Shown: positions 36,851-49,092 of the stretch, piece by piece | Layout of the letters: every line of letters begins with the position of its first letter | Numbering within the stretch: position 1 is the stretch's first letter | From: Typha latifolia | Lineage: Eukaryota > Streptophyta > Magnoliopsida > Poales > Typhaceae | Direction of reading: 5' to 3' | DNA length: 64,000 nt | Assembly (NCBI GenBank): GCA_019914945.1 | Contig: CM034105.1 | Coordinates: 3,224,001-3,288,000 of the forward strand | The notes under the pieces: generated by a model | What the model saw: only the letters and a program-made list of their open reading frames with translations | The model's database searches: none | What the model was told of the DNA's origin: nothing | Translations under genes and position numbers: made by a program

Positions 36851-38640
36851 AACGAATCAAAGAAAGGACATGAACTCTGAGATTGTGGTATTAAGGAATC
36901 ACTTTCACAGGTTTATGACACTGAAGGGTTCTCTCTGTGTCTACCCAACTGAAATAAAATGGATTAAGCTTTAAAGGGATTGCATGCAGCCTCTACTCAT
37001 GACATTCATCAAGCTTCAGTATATTTTTTTTCCAGTTTCCAAACCATTTATAGTGTAGAATTCTCCTCAAAAAGCAATGCTTTCTACAATCTTTTGCAAC
37101 CCAGAGTTGTCTACTTCCACATCATACTTCACCCCTATAGAACCAGACATCCTTTCACTGATCCACAACAACTCCATTAACGAAAATTTGTGTCCAAATT
37201 TTCTGGATACCAGCTACTGATTTGCAACAAGAGAGTCTTCAGAGAATTCAGATTCAAAATAATTGTTAATACTGTTAACTCACAAACTACTTTTAAAAAC
37301 TTAACTTGTTAGAGAACGGTAGATTTTATACCTTTATATTCTAATAAATACAATCATGAGACTCCCCATCTTTGTGTGAAACTTACATACCCAACTGTCA
37401 TTATCTACCAAAGTACTTCAACACATCATTAGCATTAGAGAAACTTGACCAATCAAGAATCCTAACTCCTATTTGTGTGGGAGATGCTTTTATAGAAACT
37501 CCCAACAATATCCACAGTTACGCACCCGAAGAGAAGGGGAAAAGAAAAGCAACACTGGGTCCAGCATACCATCTTGCAGCAATTAAGATCCCAATATAGC
37601 AATAGCTAGAAGAACCAAAAAGAAGTAGAATATACATACATAATCATCACAAAATTCACATACTAAGGTGCAGGAACCCCAAATTTGTTAGCAATTTGGG
37701 AGAATGGACTTCTAAACTCAATAGCCAAACAGAGGCACTCATAAGTTACGGAAAGGATCACAACACGAAAGGTTCTCAATCTCCAAGCAGTCGATTTTCG
37801 AGTTTAGAAGTCCAATTCAAGAACTAAATATTCAGAAACTAATGGCAAACAAATAAATAAGAATAGGAAGGGAAGTCTAGGAGGATCCACGGGCTTGATC
37901 AATGGAAGCCCAGTCCAGTGATATTTGAGAACAAACCACCCTGAGTCCTGGTCCGACCTAGAGCCCGATCGCATCATCACAAATTGATCAGCCAGGCCGG
38001 CATTCTGCTTCAAAACGGTATATTATAATTTACTATAAGAACGAGAAGATCATTGTAAGAAAGTCATCCAATTCGAGTTATATCTCAAAGGTAGCCCATA
38101 TCCCTTATTCCCAATCTATTGTTTCTTTCTTCTTTCTTTTTCGCTGGTTATTTATGTTCTCATATCTTCTGTTAGATGATTATAATATTTCTAGGCTTTT
38201 GTTCGTCTTCAGACAGGTGTGTAAGATTGCATTCTACAATTCAGAGCTAAATGTCTCTTTGCTTATGATTATGTTCTTTGCACATAAATTGCTAGTGCTT
38301 ATGCTTATGTGAATTTAAAGATCTTTATATTCACAGAAAGTGTTTCCAAGTGACATTGGCATGAAACATATGCTTACACTCAACACACTCATCAGCAATA
38401 TTATTAACTCTGTGAAGCCCCTCAATACTTCATATCTCTCTTTCTTTTTTCCTTTTTCCAGTTGGGCATCGTCTCTTACTCATGACGCGAAGCCCTACAA
38501 GTCGATAGGATATGTAGATGATGTATACATTGTTTAATATGTAAATATTAATTGATACAGCAAAGTTTTAATAAAAAAAACAAATGAGAAAGTAGTCGAT
38601 TCATGGTTTTACTATCAATCAGCTCATTTCTTTTTGGCAA

Positions 38641-38705
<65 letters not shown>

Positions 38706-39606
38706 TTTACCATTCTCTTGGTCTAGAGCTAAAATAGCCCGTGTCTCAACTATTCCACTTTCCCAAAAGAAACATATTTATATATTTAAATATATTGACA
38801 AACAAGTATTAAGGACAGAATGTAATCTTTCAGATTGGACCCTTCAGAAATATTTTTCTCGATAATTGGAGAAACGCACGAATGGGTCATCCACCATTAC
38901 GTACGAGAATGGTAAGACACCCATTCCTCTATACGGATCACCTCACCTTCACCTTCCCATTTGATCAAACCATCACATCTCTTCCTTCTCCACATTCTTC
39001 TCTTTGATCCTTTTGTACTCGAAACGATATTACTTGCAACATGGAGCCAAAAAAGTAAATACAACAAACTTTATTACAGTTGGAGTTTTCTCGCGACCAT
39101 CATCACTTTTGCTTGTACATGTAAATCATAGATTTAAATCATGATTAATTACGTACTTTCCCTTATTTTCAGTGGCCCATGTACTTAATGGGAAGTACTA
39201 TAAAGAAGACAAATATGTATAATTGTCTTTTTCTCCACACGCAAACGCATTGCAAAACCCCTAGTTGTCAAAAGGAGAGACAAAGGAACACAAGAGATAA
39301 TAAATGGCATTCTTAGACACTTTCAATACTTGTTCACACTTTGCCAACCTTTTCCTGCACAAACTCAAAAGCGGCAGGTCATTTCTACATTACACTGCCC
39401 CCCTCTCTCTCTCTCTCTACAACAAAGACACTTAAACTAATCATTGTTTCCTTTTTGCTCGCAATCAGAAGCTAGGATATGATAACACAATGCTCCTGAT
39501 CACTCTGAGGACAAAAACAGAAGGGTAGAAAGAAAAGAATGCGGTATGAAAGAAAACTAAATCTTGCTGTAAAACTATAACGTGACACGCATCCACTGCT
39601 GTGGGC
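36851..39606. other. Gene-free stretch with a long (TA)n run
   Basis: No supported gene. The (TA)n run at 38647-38702 is listed separately. Sequence next to 39606 should be the 3' UTR of the IDA-like gene. Short open frames at 36980, 37372, 37804 and 38340 carry no recognisable motif. Confidence 0.45.
38647..38702. repeat. (TA)28 microsatellite
   Basis: About 56 bases of uninterrupted TA, the longest TA run in the window. Confidence 0.96.
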
Positions 39607-39837
39607 TTAAGGTGATCTCTGCCTCTCCAATCCAATGGAGTTCTGCCGCTTCGAAGGGCCCGAAGGAGGAACCGGAATTGCCCTCGGCAAAAACCCGAAG
39701 AAGTTGCCCGACCCCTTCGACGACTTCGCCGCCGGCTTCACGTAGATATCCTGCGTGTTCCTTGAGCCATGGCAGGATGAGACCAAGATGAGGAGGAGGA
39801 GGAGCATTAGAATTAGGCTTTTTGGGAGATGACCCAT
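39607..39837 (-). CDS. IDA-like (IDL) secreted signalling peptide precursor
   Basis: IDA and IDL peptides are cleaved from small secreted precursors and bind HAESA/HSL receptor kinases to trigger cell separation; some IDLs are stress-induced. This 76-residue, single-exon protein has a hydrophobic signal peptide (residues about 5-24, Leu-rich, ending SSCHG), a variable Ser/Lys region, and a C-terminal EPIP block at residues 47-71 (FGFLPRAIPVPPSGPSKRQN, then SIGLE). The proline-rich core PVPPSGPSKRQN is at 55-66. Length and layout match the family, whose precursors are mostly under 100 residues. One departure is Q65 where the family core normally has His (SKRHN). A TATA motif lies at 39971-39978 on the same strand. 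The ATG at 39837 gives the expected signal peptide. Confidence 0.9.
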   Translation of the reverse strand: MGHLPKSLILMLLLLLILVSSCHGSRNTQDIYVKPAAKSSKGSGNFFGFLPRAIPVPPSGPSKRQNSIGLERQRSP

Positions 39838-39970
39838 TAGAGAAGAAGGATGTGGGGGTAAAGTAGGAGAAGAGTGTGCTATAGGTAATATATAAGGACA
39901 GGGAGAAGAAGCATAGAGGAATAGGAGTTTGGCAGGATTCGGGATTGGAGAGAGTTCATCAGATGTTCCT

Positions 39971-39978
39971 TTTTATAG
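39971..39978 (-). promoter_or_regulatory. Probable TATA box of the IDA-like gene
   Basis: The minus strand reads CCCTATAAAAAGG across this site, about 135 bp upstream of the ATG, giving a leader of roughly 100 nt. Confidence 0.5.
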
Positions 39979-41592
39979 GGTGTGGGGGTGGCAGGGGGGG
40001 TACTAGATTGTAAAGAGGAATAAAAAAGAAAAAGAGGGAGCAAAAAGAGAAAAAGTAGAGAGAGAGAGAGAGAGAGAAGACCATTCTGTCGTCAGGTTAT
40101 ATTCACACAAAATTTAATGGCCGACTAAGGAATGGGGATTGTTGTTTCAAGACTACAATTCCCCATGATTTTTTGTAATGGTCTTGTTAACTTGATGTGA
40201 TATGATATGATGTGATTCTCTCTGCTCATCTCTCTTACCTAATTACTTAATAAATTAATATGTTTTTGATTTGTCTAGCTGATGGTATAGGATGTTAAGA
40301 TACAAGTCAGAGGGATAGTAATCCTTTTACTACATTGATGGATAATTTTTCAAAATTTTTGAAGTACTAAAATGCATACGTATGCTAGGGCTAACGGTGG
40401 TGGGTCTTGGCGTTTGTATAAGATGAGGCTTGACTTCGCCATGGCCCATCCTTTTTGGCCCACTTGACAATTCCCCACAAAAAAAGAAAAATCATAGAAA
40501 AAATTAGAAGGCCAGTGGTGGAGTCTAAATATTATTTTTAATATATATATATATATAAAAAGATAAATTAACTTTTATAATTACAAAAGTGTCCATTAAA
40601 AAATTAAAAGCTCAAAACTATAAAACCAAAGAAGAAAAACCTCCATCATAGGTATAGGTATAACCAGAATCCCTGGATCTATATTAGGTTCGCTAGTAAA
40701 TTAACAACTTTATTTATTACCAAAAAATATGAATAATTTTAAATTTTTAATATTTTTTTGGACGAGAAAAATATATATCATCAATAATGTACTAAATAGT
40801 CGGTTTCAATCTAGATTCAATCCAGCAGGTTGGCAAATCAATATGTTGGAACATATAGCAGAAAAGTAGAGTAGAAATGTACAAACCCTCGAGCTTATCG
40901 TTTTTAATTCATATATTGAACATCTGATCATCTGTTCATTGATAAATTATCTGCACTATAGCTAGAGACTGATATATAGTAGAAGGCTGGCACATACAAC
41001 ACTGTATCACATCATATGATATTTAACTACAGTGTTTATGTACGTGATAGCATTTATTTAGTTTTTCTATCAAACTTGATCAAATTCTCATTTTCAAGCA
41101 ATTTTTTTTTAACTTGAATTGAAGTTATCACTCGAAAAATACTACTATATAGATAAATAATGAATTTAGAAAAAAAAACTAACATAAAAGAATGGCTGAT
41201 TTTTGCAAACAAAATGAAATCAGGAAATTATAGTTTCAATATTTGTAACTAAGCTGTATGTTTAATATTTATAGAAAATATCCTGCTAGTTCTATTTAAC
41301 TAAATTTCTCAATGAAAAAGATAAAAAGAATCCTGACTAGGCCGGGGACATTAATTTACACTGTTCCACTGTTACCTCTTCTCGACAGCATATTAGTAAT
41401 TTAGTATCATCTTTTCTTCGCACTCTTTTGTCACGGCACGGGAACGAACACATCATCCATTTGACTTAGACCGCTGACTCTGTCACGTTATCCAAATCCT
41501 CCTTTGACTCCCTTCCACTCCCCTCTGCTCCCCCACCCATTCATAAATCCCCCCACCTCCACTTCCACTTCTTCTTCGGGAGAGGAGACTCG
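39979..41592. other. Intergenic stretch between divergent IDL and U-box genes
   Basis: The two genes are divergent and about 1.75 kb apart between start codons, so this holds both promoters. A short GA run lies at about 40058-40077. The last 200 bp before 41593 are C/T-rich, as expected for the U-box gene leader. No coding signal. Confidence 0.45.
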
Positions 41593-42834
41593 ATGGGTAT
41601 CAGCGAGGAGGATCGGCAATCAATGCCGCCCTTGGAGGTGAGGTTACCGCCCCTTTTCCGCTGCCCGATCTCACTCGAGGTGATGCGCTCTCCGGTGAGC
41701 CTATGCACGGGAGTCACCTACGACCGCTCCTCCATCCAGCGGTGGCTCGATTCCGGCCACCGCACGTGCCCCGCCACGCGCCTCCCCCTCCCCTCCACCG
41801 ACCTTGTTCCCAACCTCACCCTCCGCAGCCTCATGCACCACTGGACCTCCGGTTCCGCCTCAGCTGATAACCTCCTCCTCCGCCTCCGCCGCTCGCCGGA
41901 CCCCCTCCCTCCCCTCCGCGATCTCGCCGATCACCTATCCGCCGACAGGTCCGAAGTCGACCGCCTCGCCTCCGCCGGAGCTCCGGCGATCGCGCCGCTG
42001 CTCGGATCTGAATCTGAAGCGGTGGTGGAGGCGGCGGTTAAGGTTTTGGCGTTGCTCTTGACGGCGGATAAGATCGAGGAGGGGAGCAGGGAGAACGCTG
42101 TTTCCGCCCTCGTAGCGGATCTGGACCGATCCGTCTCGGCTCTCTTCGCTGTGATGTCATCGGGCAGCGGGATCCAATCCCGGATCGACACCGCTAGGGT
42201 TGTCGAATCGATCCTGGCCTCTTCCTCTTGCGATCCCCAGTCGAAGATAGCGATCGCAGAGAGGGAGGAGCTATTCCCTGAGCTGGTTAAATTGATCAGA
42301 GAGGAAGGGTCACCGGCGGCGGCGGAGGCGGGGATCGGGTGCATGGCGACAGCGGTGGCTGCGGCGGGGAGGAGGAGGGCGAGAACGTGGATTGTGAGAT
42401 CAGGGGCCGTGGCGGCGCTTGCGAAGGCGATCGCGGCGGAGGATACGGCGGCGTTGGCGGCCGAGAGGGCGATGGAGCTGATGGAGGTGGCAACGGGGTG
42501 CGCGGAGGGGAGGGAGGCGATCGGCGGAGAAGCGGCGGCAGTGGTGAGGGCGGTGATGGGGAAGATGACTAAGGTGGGGAGGGAGGGGAGGGAGGCGGCG
42601 GTGGCGGTGCTCTGGAAGGTGTGCTGCGGCGGAAGAGGAGAAGGAAGGGTTAGGGAGGCGATGGCGGCGGAGAAGGGTGCGTTGGGAAAGTTATTGGTGG
42701 TGATGCAGGAGGAGTTGTCGCCGGAGGTGGGGAGGATGGCCGGGGAGCTTTTGAGGATAATTATGGCGGAGATGGATGGGAGGGATTGCCTCGTTGGATA
42801 TAATACCAAGACAACTCATATAATGCCATACTAA
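41593..42834 (+). CDS. U-box E3 ubiquitin ligase, PUB27/28/29-type, single exon
   Basis: This 413-residue plant U-box protein has its U-box at residues about 18-92 (LPPLFRCPISLEVMRSPVSL, TGVTYDRSSIQRWLD and CPATRLPL, with LVPNLTLRSLMHHW). The VM-SPVSL-TGVTYDR-SIQRWL wording is diagnostic of the PUB27-29 group and differs from the PUB22/23-type gene at 18723, so the two are not recent duplicates. The rest is an Ala/Glu/Val-rich helical ARM-type region with a short polar tail. It acts with an E2 to ubiquitinate partners bound by the ARM region; substrates are unknown here. The coding sequence is strongly GC-rich, unlike its flanks, which produces long spurious frames on the opposite strand. The ATG at 41593 gives the usual short N-terminal lead. 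Confidence 0.9.
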   Translation: MGISEEDRQSMPPLEVRLPPLFRCPISLEVMRSPVSLCTGVTYDRSSIQRWLDSGHRTCPATRLPLPSTDLVPNLTLRSLMHHWTSGSASADNLLLRLRRSPDPLPPLRDLADHLSADRSEVDRLASAGAPAIAPLLGSESEAVVEAAVKVLALLLTADKIEEGSRENAVSALVADLDRSVSALFAVMSSGSGIQSRIDTARVVESILASSSCDPQSKIAIAEREELFPELVKLIREEGSPAAAEAGIGCMATAVAAAGRRRARTWIVRSGAVAALAKAIAAEDTAALAAERAMELMEVATGCAEGREAIGGEAAAVVRAVMGKMTKVGREGREAAVAVLWKVCCGGRGEGRVREAMAAEKGALGKLLVVMQEELSPEVGRMAGELLRIIMAEMDGRDCLVGYNTKTTHIMPY

Positions 42835-44487
42835 TAACAAGTGTTAATACTGAGTTAAAGGTACAAGTGGTGCATATTTTGTAAATGGATAAATATTTTA
42901 TTTTTGATAATATTAAATGAAGAATAACAAAATTCTTCCCTTTTAATTTGAAATCCTCTTATGATTTGGTTTAATCTCAAATGGATTTACTTATCTGTTG
43001 AATTATTGTATTTAGTGAATACTTATTCTGCTTTTAAGAAACATTTGTTTTCTTAAATTTTGTTTTCTCTTTAGGACTTTTTTATTTTTATTTTTATTTT
43101 TTTTCATTGATCAACTAATCATTTCTAGCAGTAGGTTGGATAACTTAAATTAACTCTCCTTAAAAAATAAATCATAATTAGTTAAACAATACTTATATTA
43201 GCACTCCCATATAAAATCGAACCTATGAACCTTCTTTATGAAGTGTGCCCATATTCTGAGAGGAAATCGTGATTATAGCGTGGAATTTTGGGGAAAGATA
43301 TCTGACGTGTACTCCAACGAGAACTGAAATAATTCTATGCTTTGTTTTGAGAGTCCCATTGTACAGCGATAATAGAAATTTATAGCTTCCCAACTAAATT
43401 TAACCTCTCAGTTAGAAATCGGATGGCTCACACTAGTCAAAATTCTAAATACCCATGAATAACATAACTCGTTCGTTTGGATAGTCAAGGCTTCTCCCCC
43501 AGACAGGCAACGCAAGGGCATATGCGAGCATATCCAATAATTCCAGTAGGTAAAGAGATCAAAATGGATCTCATGCTTAAAGAAGTCAAGATTAGTTAAT
43601 ACACGCGATTAGCATAAGCAAAAAAAATATAAACAAAAATTGGTGTCCAGTTGCCGACCACATGCAAACTCCATGTCTCGTGCTTCAAGAGATGACAAAA
43701 TGGGAACCAAAGAGAAGTTACCATCAAGAATTAAAGAAAGCAAGGAATATAACTTATAAAAGGGACGTATGGAGGAAAAAATAAAGAAGAGAGAGAGAGA
43801 GCTAAAGAAGGATTGTTCTCATTCTTTGACTCTTATCCTATCTATTTTCTTCTACTTTTTAGAAGAGTTGGTATCCGACGACTAGTTGGCTCTTGGTTCC
43901 CCTTTCTTCCCTTCTTATCCACTTCATAGTTTTCTAACCTTATATCGTAAGCAAAGAGAGGAAACGATTTCACTTTTCTAGCCATGAAACAGAGTATAAA
44001 GCAGACAGGAAAGAATCATAAAAGATGAATAGAATGGAATCTTAAGACAAGGGTAGAGAGAAGTAAAGCTAACAGGCAAACAGATATCCTTATCATATAT
44101 GCTCTCTGATTCCTAAAGATGCATCTTTGGTTGGATTCCTCTCAATCTACATTTCTGATCTTGAAGGAATCAAGAGGCAAAATTATCTAAAGGAATGGAA
44201 GAAAGTGAGCGGAACAAAGAGAAATGCCAGATAGATGAAGCAACTTCGGTCTTCTACTATGCTACCGAGCTTGAACCAGCATCCCATTGTCATAACTGGA
44301 TCACTTCATTCATAGAATCAAATCCTAATGTGAATAACTTAGCAGACATTTTCATCTTGTGCTTGTCTCTGCTTAATGTATCAATCTTTGTATACTGAAT
44401 AAGCTTTGATCATGGCCTAGATAACTCATCTGCAGTTCTTGGTTCAGTGACAAATAGCATATTTTTCCATGGTATGAGTTTAACTTC
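42835..44487. other. Gene-free AT-rich stretch
   Basis: No supported gene. The right end should include the 3' UTR of the DYW-type PPR gene. A 67-codon frame at 44195-44398 has an ATG but no recognisable motif, so I do not call it a gene. Confidence 0.45.
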
Positions 44488-46542
44488 TCACCAGTAATCT
44501 TTACAAGAACAAACACCACGTTCAAATCTATGGAATCTATTAGCATCTCTCACCACCAGCACCTTCCCGAGCACCTTCGACAACCCCTTGATGAACTCAT
44601 GGCAGTCACCGCATACTCTCAGGTTCTTATACACCCTAATCACCTCCTCACTCTTATCCATTCCTTTGCATGCCAGCCACAACCCAATGGCCAGCTTCTC
44701 GCTGTGCACTCTCAAGCTCTCCTCCTTTGATTCCTCCTCTACATCATGCAAGGCGAAGCTAACTCCAAAACTGTAGCCCAACTCTTCTTTCATTCTCTTC
44801 TCGACTTCTTTAAGAACCTTACGCACTTTATCGGTCAGAGGATGGCAATCATCGCCGCCATAAAAGTAATGAACCTCTTTATTTATCTCCACCCAGCTGC
44901 ACCCTCCTTGTTTCTTCAGCCGTTTTCTTTTCACCGTCTCCCTTAGCCTCTGGCTCTCTCTCCAGTCCCCTACTTCTGCAAAGATGTTAGACATCATCAC
45001 ATAGTTCACAGGGTTGTCTCTATCCATCCTCAGCAGTATATCTCCTACTTCCTTACCTATCGCAAGATCTCTATGCACTCTACAAGCACTTAAGAGTGTC
45101 TGCCATATGCCAACAGTAGCTGGCACTGGCATGTTAAGAATAAGATCTTTAGCTTCCTGCAACTGGCCAGCTCGACCGAGGAGATCTACCATGCAAGAGT
45201 AGTGCTCTACTTTTGGTTTGATATGGCAATTGTGTAGCATTTTGTCAAAGTAGTATCGACATTCTTCAATTAGGCCCGCATGGCTACATGCTGACAGCAA
45301 AGCTAAGAAGGTTACCTCGTCGGGCATGATCCCTTCCGATTGCATCTCCTCAAACATTCGGATTGCGATATGGCCGTTCCCATGCTTTCCATACCCATTG
45401 ATCATCACAGTCCACGAAACCACATTTCGGGTCTGCATTTCCCTGAAACGAGTTTCTGCTTCTTCTGTCAGCCCACACTTGAGATACATATCTATGAGCG
45501 AGTTTGCTACCGATACATCTGATCCAGATGGGTCCTTGATCGAGTAGGAATGGATTTGCTTCCCTTGCTCTATCAATGCAAAATCTGCAAATAAACCAAC
45601 CATACTGGAAAGAACGTATCCATCAATCCGGATTCCAGAGCTCCAGAAATTGCGAAAAATCTCTATTGCATCTCTTAGACACCCTTCTTGAGCATAGCCC
45701 ATGATAAGAGTTGTCCATAGTATTGCATTTTTCTGCACGGCCATATGAAACACTTTCGTTGCCTGTGGTAAGTCATGGCATTTGACATATAAATCAATGA
45801 GTGCACCAGATAGAATGGCATTGTGTGAACTAGATATCCCGCCGGTGATCATCGAAGCATGAATTTGGGTTCCTTCACAAGCCGCTGCAAGACCACTGCA
45901 TGCTTTCAGTAAACTGGCAAAGGTGAATCCATCAGGCACCACGTGATGTTGTTGCATCTTTCGAAAGAGAAGCAAACAGTCCCTTCCATGTCCTCCATAT
46001 GTGTACCCTGCTAACATTGCATTCCAAGTTATGAGAGTCCTGAATGGTATAATATCAAACATCTTCTTTGCTTCATTGATTCTGCCACTTCTAGAGTACA
46101 TAAAAATGAGTGAATTACCCACAACAGGGTACCGTTCAAATCCAGTCTTGACACAAAATCCATGTATCTGAATTCCATGCACGGCATCACCCAATTGCCC
46201 ACAAGCTTTCAAGTTGGTCGACAGCGTAAACTCGTTTGGTCTAACACCTTCATGGCCCATTTTATGGAACAATTTGAGGGACTCCTTGGGATCCCCCTGT
46301 TGTAAGCAACCAACCATGAGAGCAGTCCAAGACACTACATTTCTTGCACCCATTTCACCAAACACCTCACTGGCCATATCAATTCTCCCACATTTCCCAT
46401 ACATATCTATGAGGTCATTATTTAATATGATATCAAAACCGAAACCCAACTTGTAAACAGCTGCATGGAGCTGAATTCCACCTTTCAGTATCGAACTCTG
46501 CGAGCAACTACTGAGGAGCTTCACAATCCTCTGCCTCTCCAT
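44488..46542 (-). CDS. PLS-class DYW-type PPR protein, At3g15130-like
   Basis: PLS-DYW PPR proteins enter plastids or mitochondria and edit C to U at specific RNA sites; the DYW domain is the cytidine deaminase. From the ATG at 46542 the frame encodes 684 residues with no intron. The open frame continues upstream, but the next potential start there is a GTG, and the MERQ-starting form aligns with the Arabidopsis relative. About a dozen PPR motifs run from residue about 30 to 480 (repeated signatures such as [30 protein letters not shown]). E and E+ motifs follow ([28 protein letters not shown]). Then comes the DYW domain with the HSE active-site motif, the zinc cysteines of C-G-D-C-H, and the terminal CSCKDYW. 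It is complete and apparently functional. Start codons of this gene and the neighbouring PPR gene are 10 bp apart, back to back. Confidence 0.93.
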   Translation of the reverse strand: MERQRIVKLLSSCSQSSILKGGIQLHAAVYKLGFGFDIILNNDLIDMYGKCGRIDMASEVFGEMGARNVVSWTALMVGCLQQGDPKESLKLFHKMGHEGVRPNEFTLSTNLKACGQLGDAVHGIQIHGFCVKTGFERYPVVGNSLIFMYSRSGRINEAKKMFDIIPFRTLITWNAMLAGYTYGGHGRDCLLLFRKMQQHHVVPDGFTFASLLKACSGLAAACEGTQIHASMITGGISSSHNAILSGALIDLYVKCHDLPQATKVFHMAVQKNAILWTTLIMGYAQEGCLRDAIEIFRNFWSSGIRIDGYVLSSMVGLFADFALIEQGKQIHSYSIKDPSGSDVSVANSLIDMYLKCGLTEEAETRFREMQTRNVVSWTVMINGYGKHGNGHIAIRMFEEMQSEGIMPDEVTFLALLSACSHAGLIEECRYYFDKMLHNCHIKPKVEHYSCMVDLLGRAGQLQEAKDLILNMPVPATVGIWQTLLSACRVHRDLAIGKEVGDILLRMDRDNPVNYVMMSNIFAEVGDWRESQRLRETVKRKRLKKQGGCSWVEINKEVHYFYGGDDCHPLTDKVRKVLKEVEKRMKEELGYSFGVSFALHDVEEESKEESLRVHSEKLAIGLWLACKGMDKSEEVIRVYKNLRVCGDCHEFIKGLSKVLGKVLVVRDANRFHRFERGVCSCKDYW

Positions 46543-46552
46543 TGCTACTAAA

Positions 46553-48217
46553 ATGAGAATACCAACTTGGTTGGTTAGACAAATGGAGGACAAAGTTATG
46601 CCAACATTGAGAAATTGCACCGGCTTCACGGAATTGAGAAGAATTCATGCTCACATTCTGGTCTCCTCCCTTTCCGAAAGCAGCTACCTTGCAACCCAAA
46701 TGATAAATATTTGCAATGCCAATGGAAGAATCGAGTACGCAGCTCTAGTCTTCAACCAGGTGAAAGATCCCAACGTTTTCCTTTACAACGCCATGATCAA
46801 AGCCTACACCCAGAGCCATCATTGCAACGAAGCAATCGGCGTTTATATGCAAATGTTGTGTTCGCAACGCCAAGATCCCATTTTTGCCGATAGGTTTACC
46901 TATCCATTTGTTGTTAAGGCGTGCGGAGGTCTACTCGCTCTTGTCCTTGGAAAGCAAATTCATAGCCATATAATCAAATCTGGATTTGACTCCAATTCTA
47001 TCGTCCAAAACTCACTCATAGAAATGTACACTAGATGTGATGATTTAGCACTTGCGCGGAATCTGTTTGATGAAATGAGTCAAAGAGATGTAGTCTCGTG
47101 GAATACCCTCATCTCAGCTCATGCCAGATTAGGTCAGATGAGGAAAGCAAGATCCTTATTTAACTCAATGCCAAACAAAACCGTGGTCTCTTGGACTGCT
47201 TTGATCTCAGGGTACTCGTCGATAGGCTGCTACTCCGACGCCGTTCAAATCTTTCACCAAATGCAACTGGAAGGATTCGATCCGGACGATATTAGCGTCG
47301 TATCGGTTTTGCCTGCTTGTGCTCAATTAGGAGCTCTGGAGCTGGGGAAATGGATACATGCATACTGCGACAAGCATGCTTTACTTAACAAGACCTTCAT
47401 TTGCAATGCTCTTATGGAGATGTATGCCAGATGTGGTAGCATTGACCAAGCCTCTCAATTGTTCGATGATATGGTTACAAGAGATGTAATCTCATGGAGC
47501 ACGATGATCTCGGCGCTTGCGCTGCATGGAGGGGCTCGCGAGGCGATCCGACTCTTTGTCCAAATGGAGAACGACAGAAGAGTGAGGCCAAATGCCATTA
47601 CATTTCTCGGACTCCTATCTGCTTGTTCACATGCTGGGTTATTAGATGAAGGATTGAAGTACTTTGATTTGATGAAAGGTTTCTATGGTATTGATCCAGG
47701 CATTGAGCACTATGGTTGTGTGGTGGATCTGCTTGGCAGATCAGGTTGCATTGCTCATGCAGTAGAAATTATCGACAGCATGCCAATGCCGCCAGATGCG
47801 ACGATCTGGGGTTCTTTGCTCAGTGCTTGCAGAACTCACGGCGACATCGAGACGGCCACAAAAGCCGTCGAACGGCTTGTCGAGCTCGAGCCGGACGACA
47901 CCGGGAACTACGTCATTCTATCGAACATGTATGCCGCAGCTGGGAGGTGGGACGGCGTGGCAAGTATGAGGAGAGTGATGAGGAGCAAGAGCATGAAGAA
48001 AACACCAGGGTGTAGCTTGATTCAGGTGAACAATGTGGTGCAAGAATTTGTAGCTGGAGATGATTCAAATCCTCAGTTTGGTGAGATAAGTTGTATGCTT
48101 GATCTTTTGGCCTACCATCTTGACATCGATGGGATTCAAAGATCAATCGTAGCTGAAGGAAACAAGAGCTGCATGGATTCAGATCATGAGCTAAACAATG
48201 ACATCTATTTTGGCTGA
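46553..48217 (+). CDS. PLS-class E-type PPR protein, MEF21/At2g20540-like
   Basis: The 554-residue intronless frame carries P, L and S type PPR motifs from residue about 30 to 440 (for example [55 protein letters not shown]). E/E+ motifs follow ([55 protein letters not shown]). The DYW domain is absent, as in Arabidopsis MEF21, a mitochondrial RNA-editing factor. The order and wording of motifs match that protein closely along the whole length. Such E-type factors recruit a separate deaminase. ATG 46553 is the first in frame; a second Met at residue 11 (46583) also fits. The last roughly 30 residues are variable and end at the stop. Its leader must overlap the coding sequence of the divergent DYW-type gene. 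Confidence 0.92.
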   Translation: MRIPTWLVRQMEDKVMPTLRNCTGFTELRRIHAHILVSSLSESSYLATQMINICNANGRIEYAALVFNQVKDPNVFLYNAMIKAYTQSHHCNEAIGVYMQMLCSQRQDPIFADRFTYPFVVKACGGLLALVLGKQIHSHIIKSGFDSNSIVQNSLIEMYTRCDDLALARNLFDEMSQRDVVSWNTLISAHARLGQMRKARSLFNSMPNKTVVSWTALISGYSSIGCYSDAVQIFHQMQLEGFDPDDISVVSVLPACAQLGALELGKWIHAYCDKHALLNKTFICNALMEMYARCGSIDQASQLFDDMVTRDVISWSTMISALALHGGAREAIRLFVQMENDRRVRPNAITFLGLLSACSHAGLLDEGLKYFDLMKGFYGIDPGIEHYGCVVDLLGRSGCIAHAVEIIDSMPMPPDATIWGSLLSACRTHGDIETATKAVERLVELEPDDTGNYVILSNMYAAAGRWDGVASMRRVMRSKSMKKTPGCSLIQVNNVVQEFVAGDDSNPQFGEISCMLDLLAYHLDIDGIQRSIVAEGNKSCMDSDHELNNDIYFG

Positions 48218-49092
48218 TTTTATTGCCAAAAAGTCGCCGCAATGAAACAAGTGAATTCAACTTTGTAAAGCATGGTAGTGATATTAAGGACACAAATCCT
48301 CCTTGTGCTGATATAGTACAGCAATTTCAGATCACTCTGAGGATACTAGATTATGTTGATCAACAAGAAGAAAAGAGCTTCGAGAATTAAAGTCCTTTTG
48401 ATTTTTCATACAATGAGAATGCAAGAAGAAAGAAAAGAAAAGTAGAGCATGAGCCTTAGATATCATGATATCATCACTCTTGGAAAATCAATATACATAA
48501 ACCTCCACAGAGGAAAAGAAAAAAAGGAAAAAACACAAAATTCTCATACATAAAATGCACCACCTTGTTCATGAAATTTTGGCATTGCAAACAGTGCGTT
48601 TTGACAGAGTAACAGAGTAATCCATAACATTCACTTTGTGATAAGCTTCTTTGATAGAGGAGCTGCATGATGGACACACACAAACTTTTCAAAGCTACAA
48701 TCGCAATGGATTTGTAACCATCAAACTTCATCTGATTTCATATCAATGGTGATTCATTTGGCATCTGATTTCATACCAATCCACATATCTTGTGTTTTGC
48801 AAGCATATACTTGGTTTAGGCTGGCAGTCTACTCCCCAGCTACAGAACATATGCTCAAGGCAGGGAAACTTCATGCTTCAGAAAACCACCTGACTTTTAC
48901 AATGCTGTTGGGGTTAGATTGAGCTAATATTTTTATATGCAGGAAACAGTTGAAGTCCACAACTGGCTCAGATGACTAGTATGCATGATCTCGACTTAAC
49001 CCTACGAATGGCCACAACTACCGCAAAGTCACATAGAACTCATCTCGTATTCATCTCGTGTCATTATCATCTTTTCTGAGCACCTGAACAGT
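48218..49092. other. Convergent 3' flanks of the PPR gene and the kinase gene
   Basis: No gene. It contains both 3' UTRs. Small open frames on either strand have no motif. Confidence 0.5.

Noticed and set aside
41931..42809. 292-codon minus-strand frame opposite the PUB27-29-like gene
   Set aside because: Strong GC bias at third codon positions removes stops on the other strand. The plus frame has a complete U-box; the minus frame has no motif.
44195..44398. 67-codon frame with an ATG between the U-box and PPR genes
   Set aside because: No motif, no signal peptide, and AT-rich flanks of the same composition. It could be chance.
46543..46629. Extended N-terminus (29 residues) for the DYW-type PPR protein
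   Set aside because: The upstream start would be GTG, and the family aligns from the MERQ start at 46542. The extension is simply open frame running antisense to the neighbouring gene.
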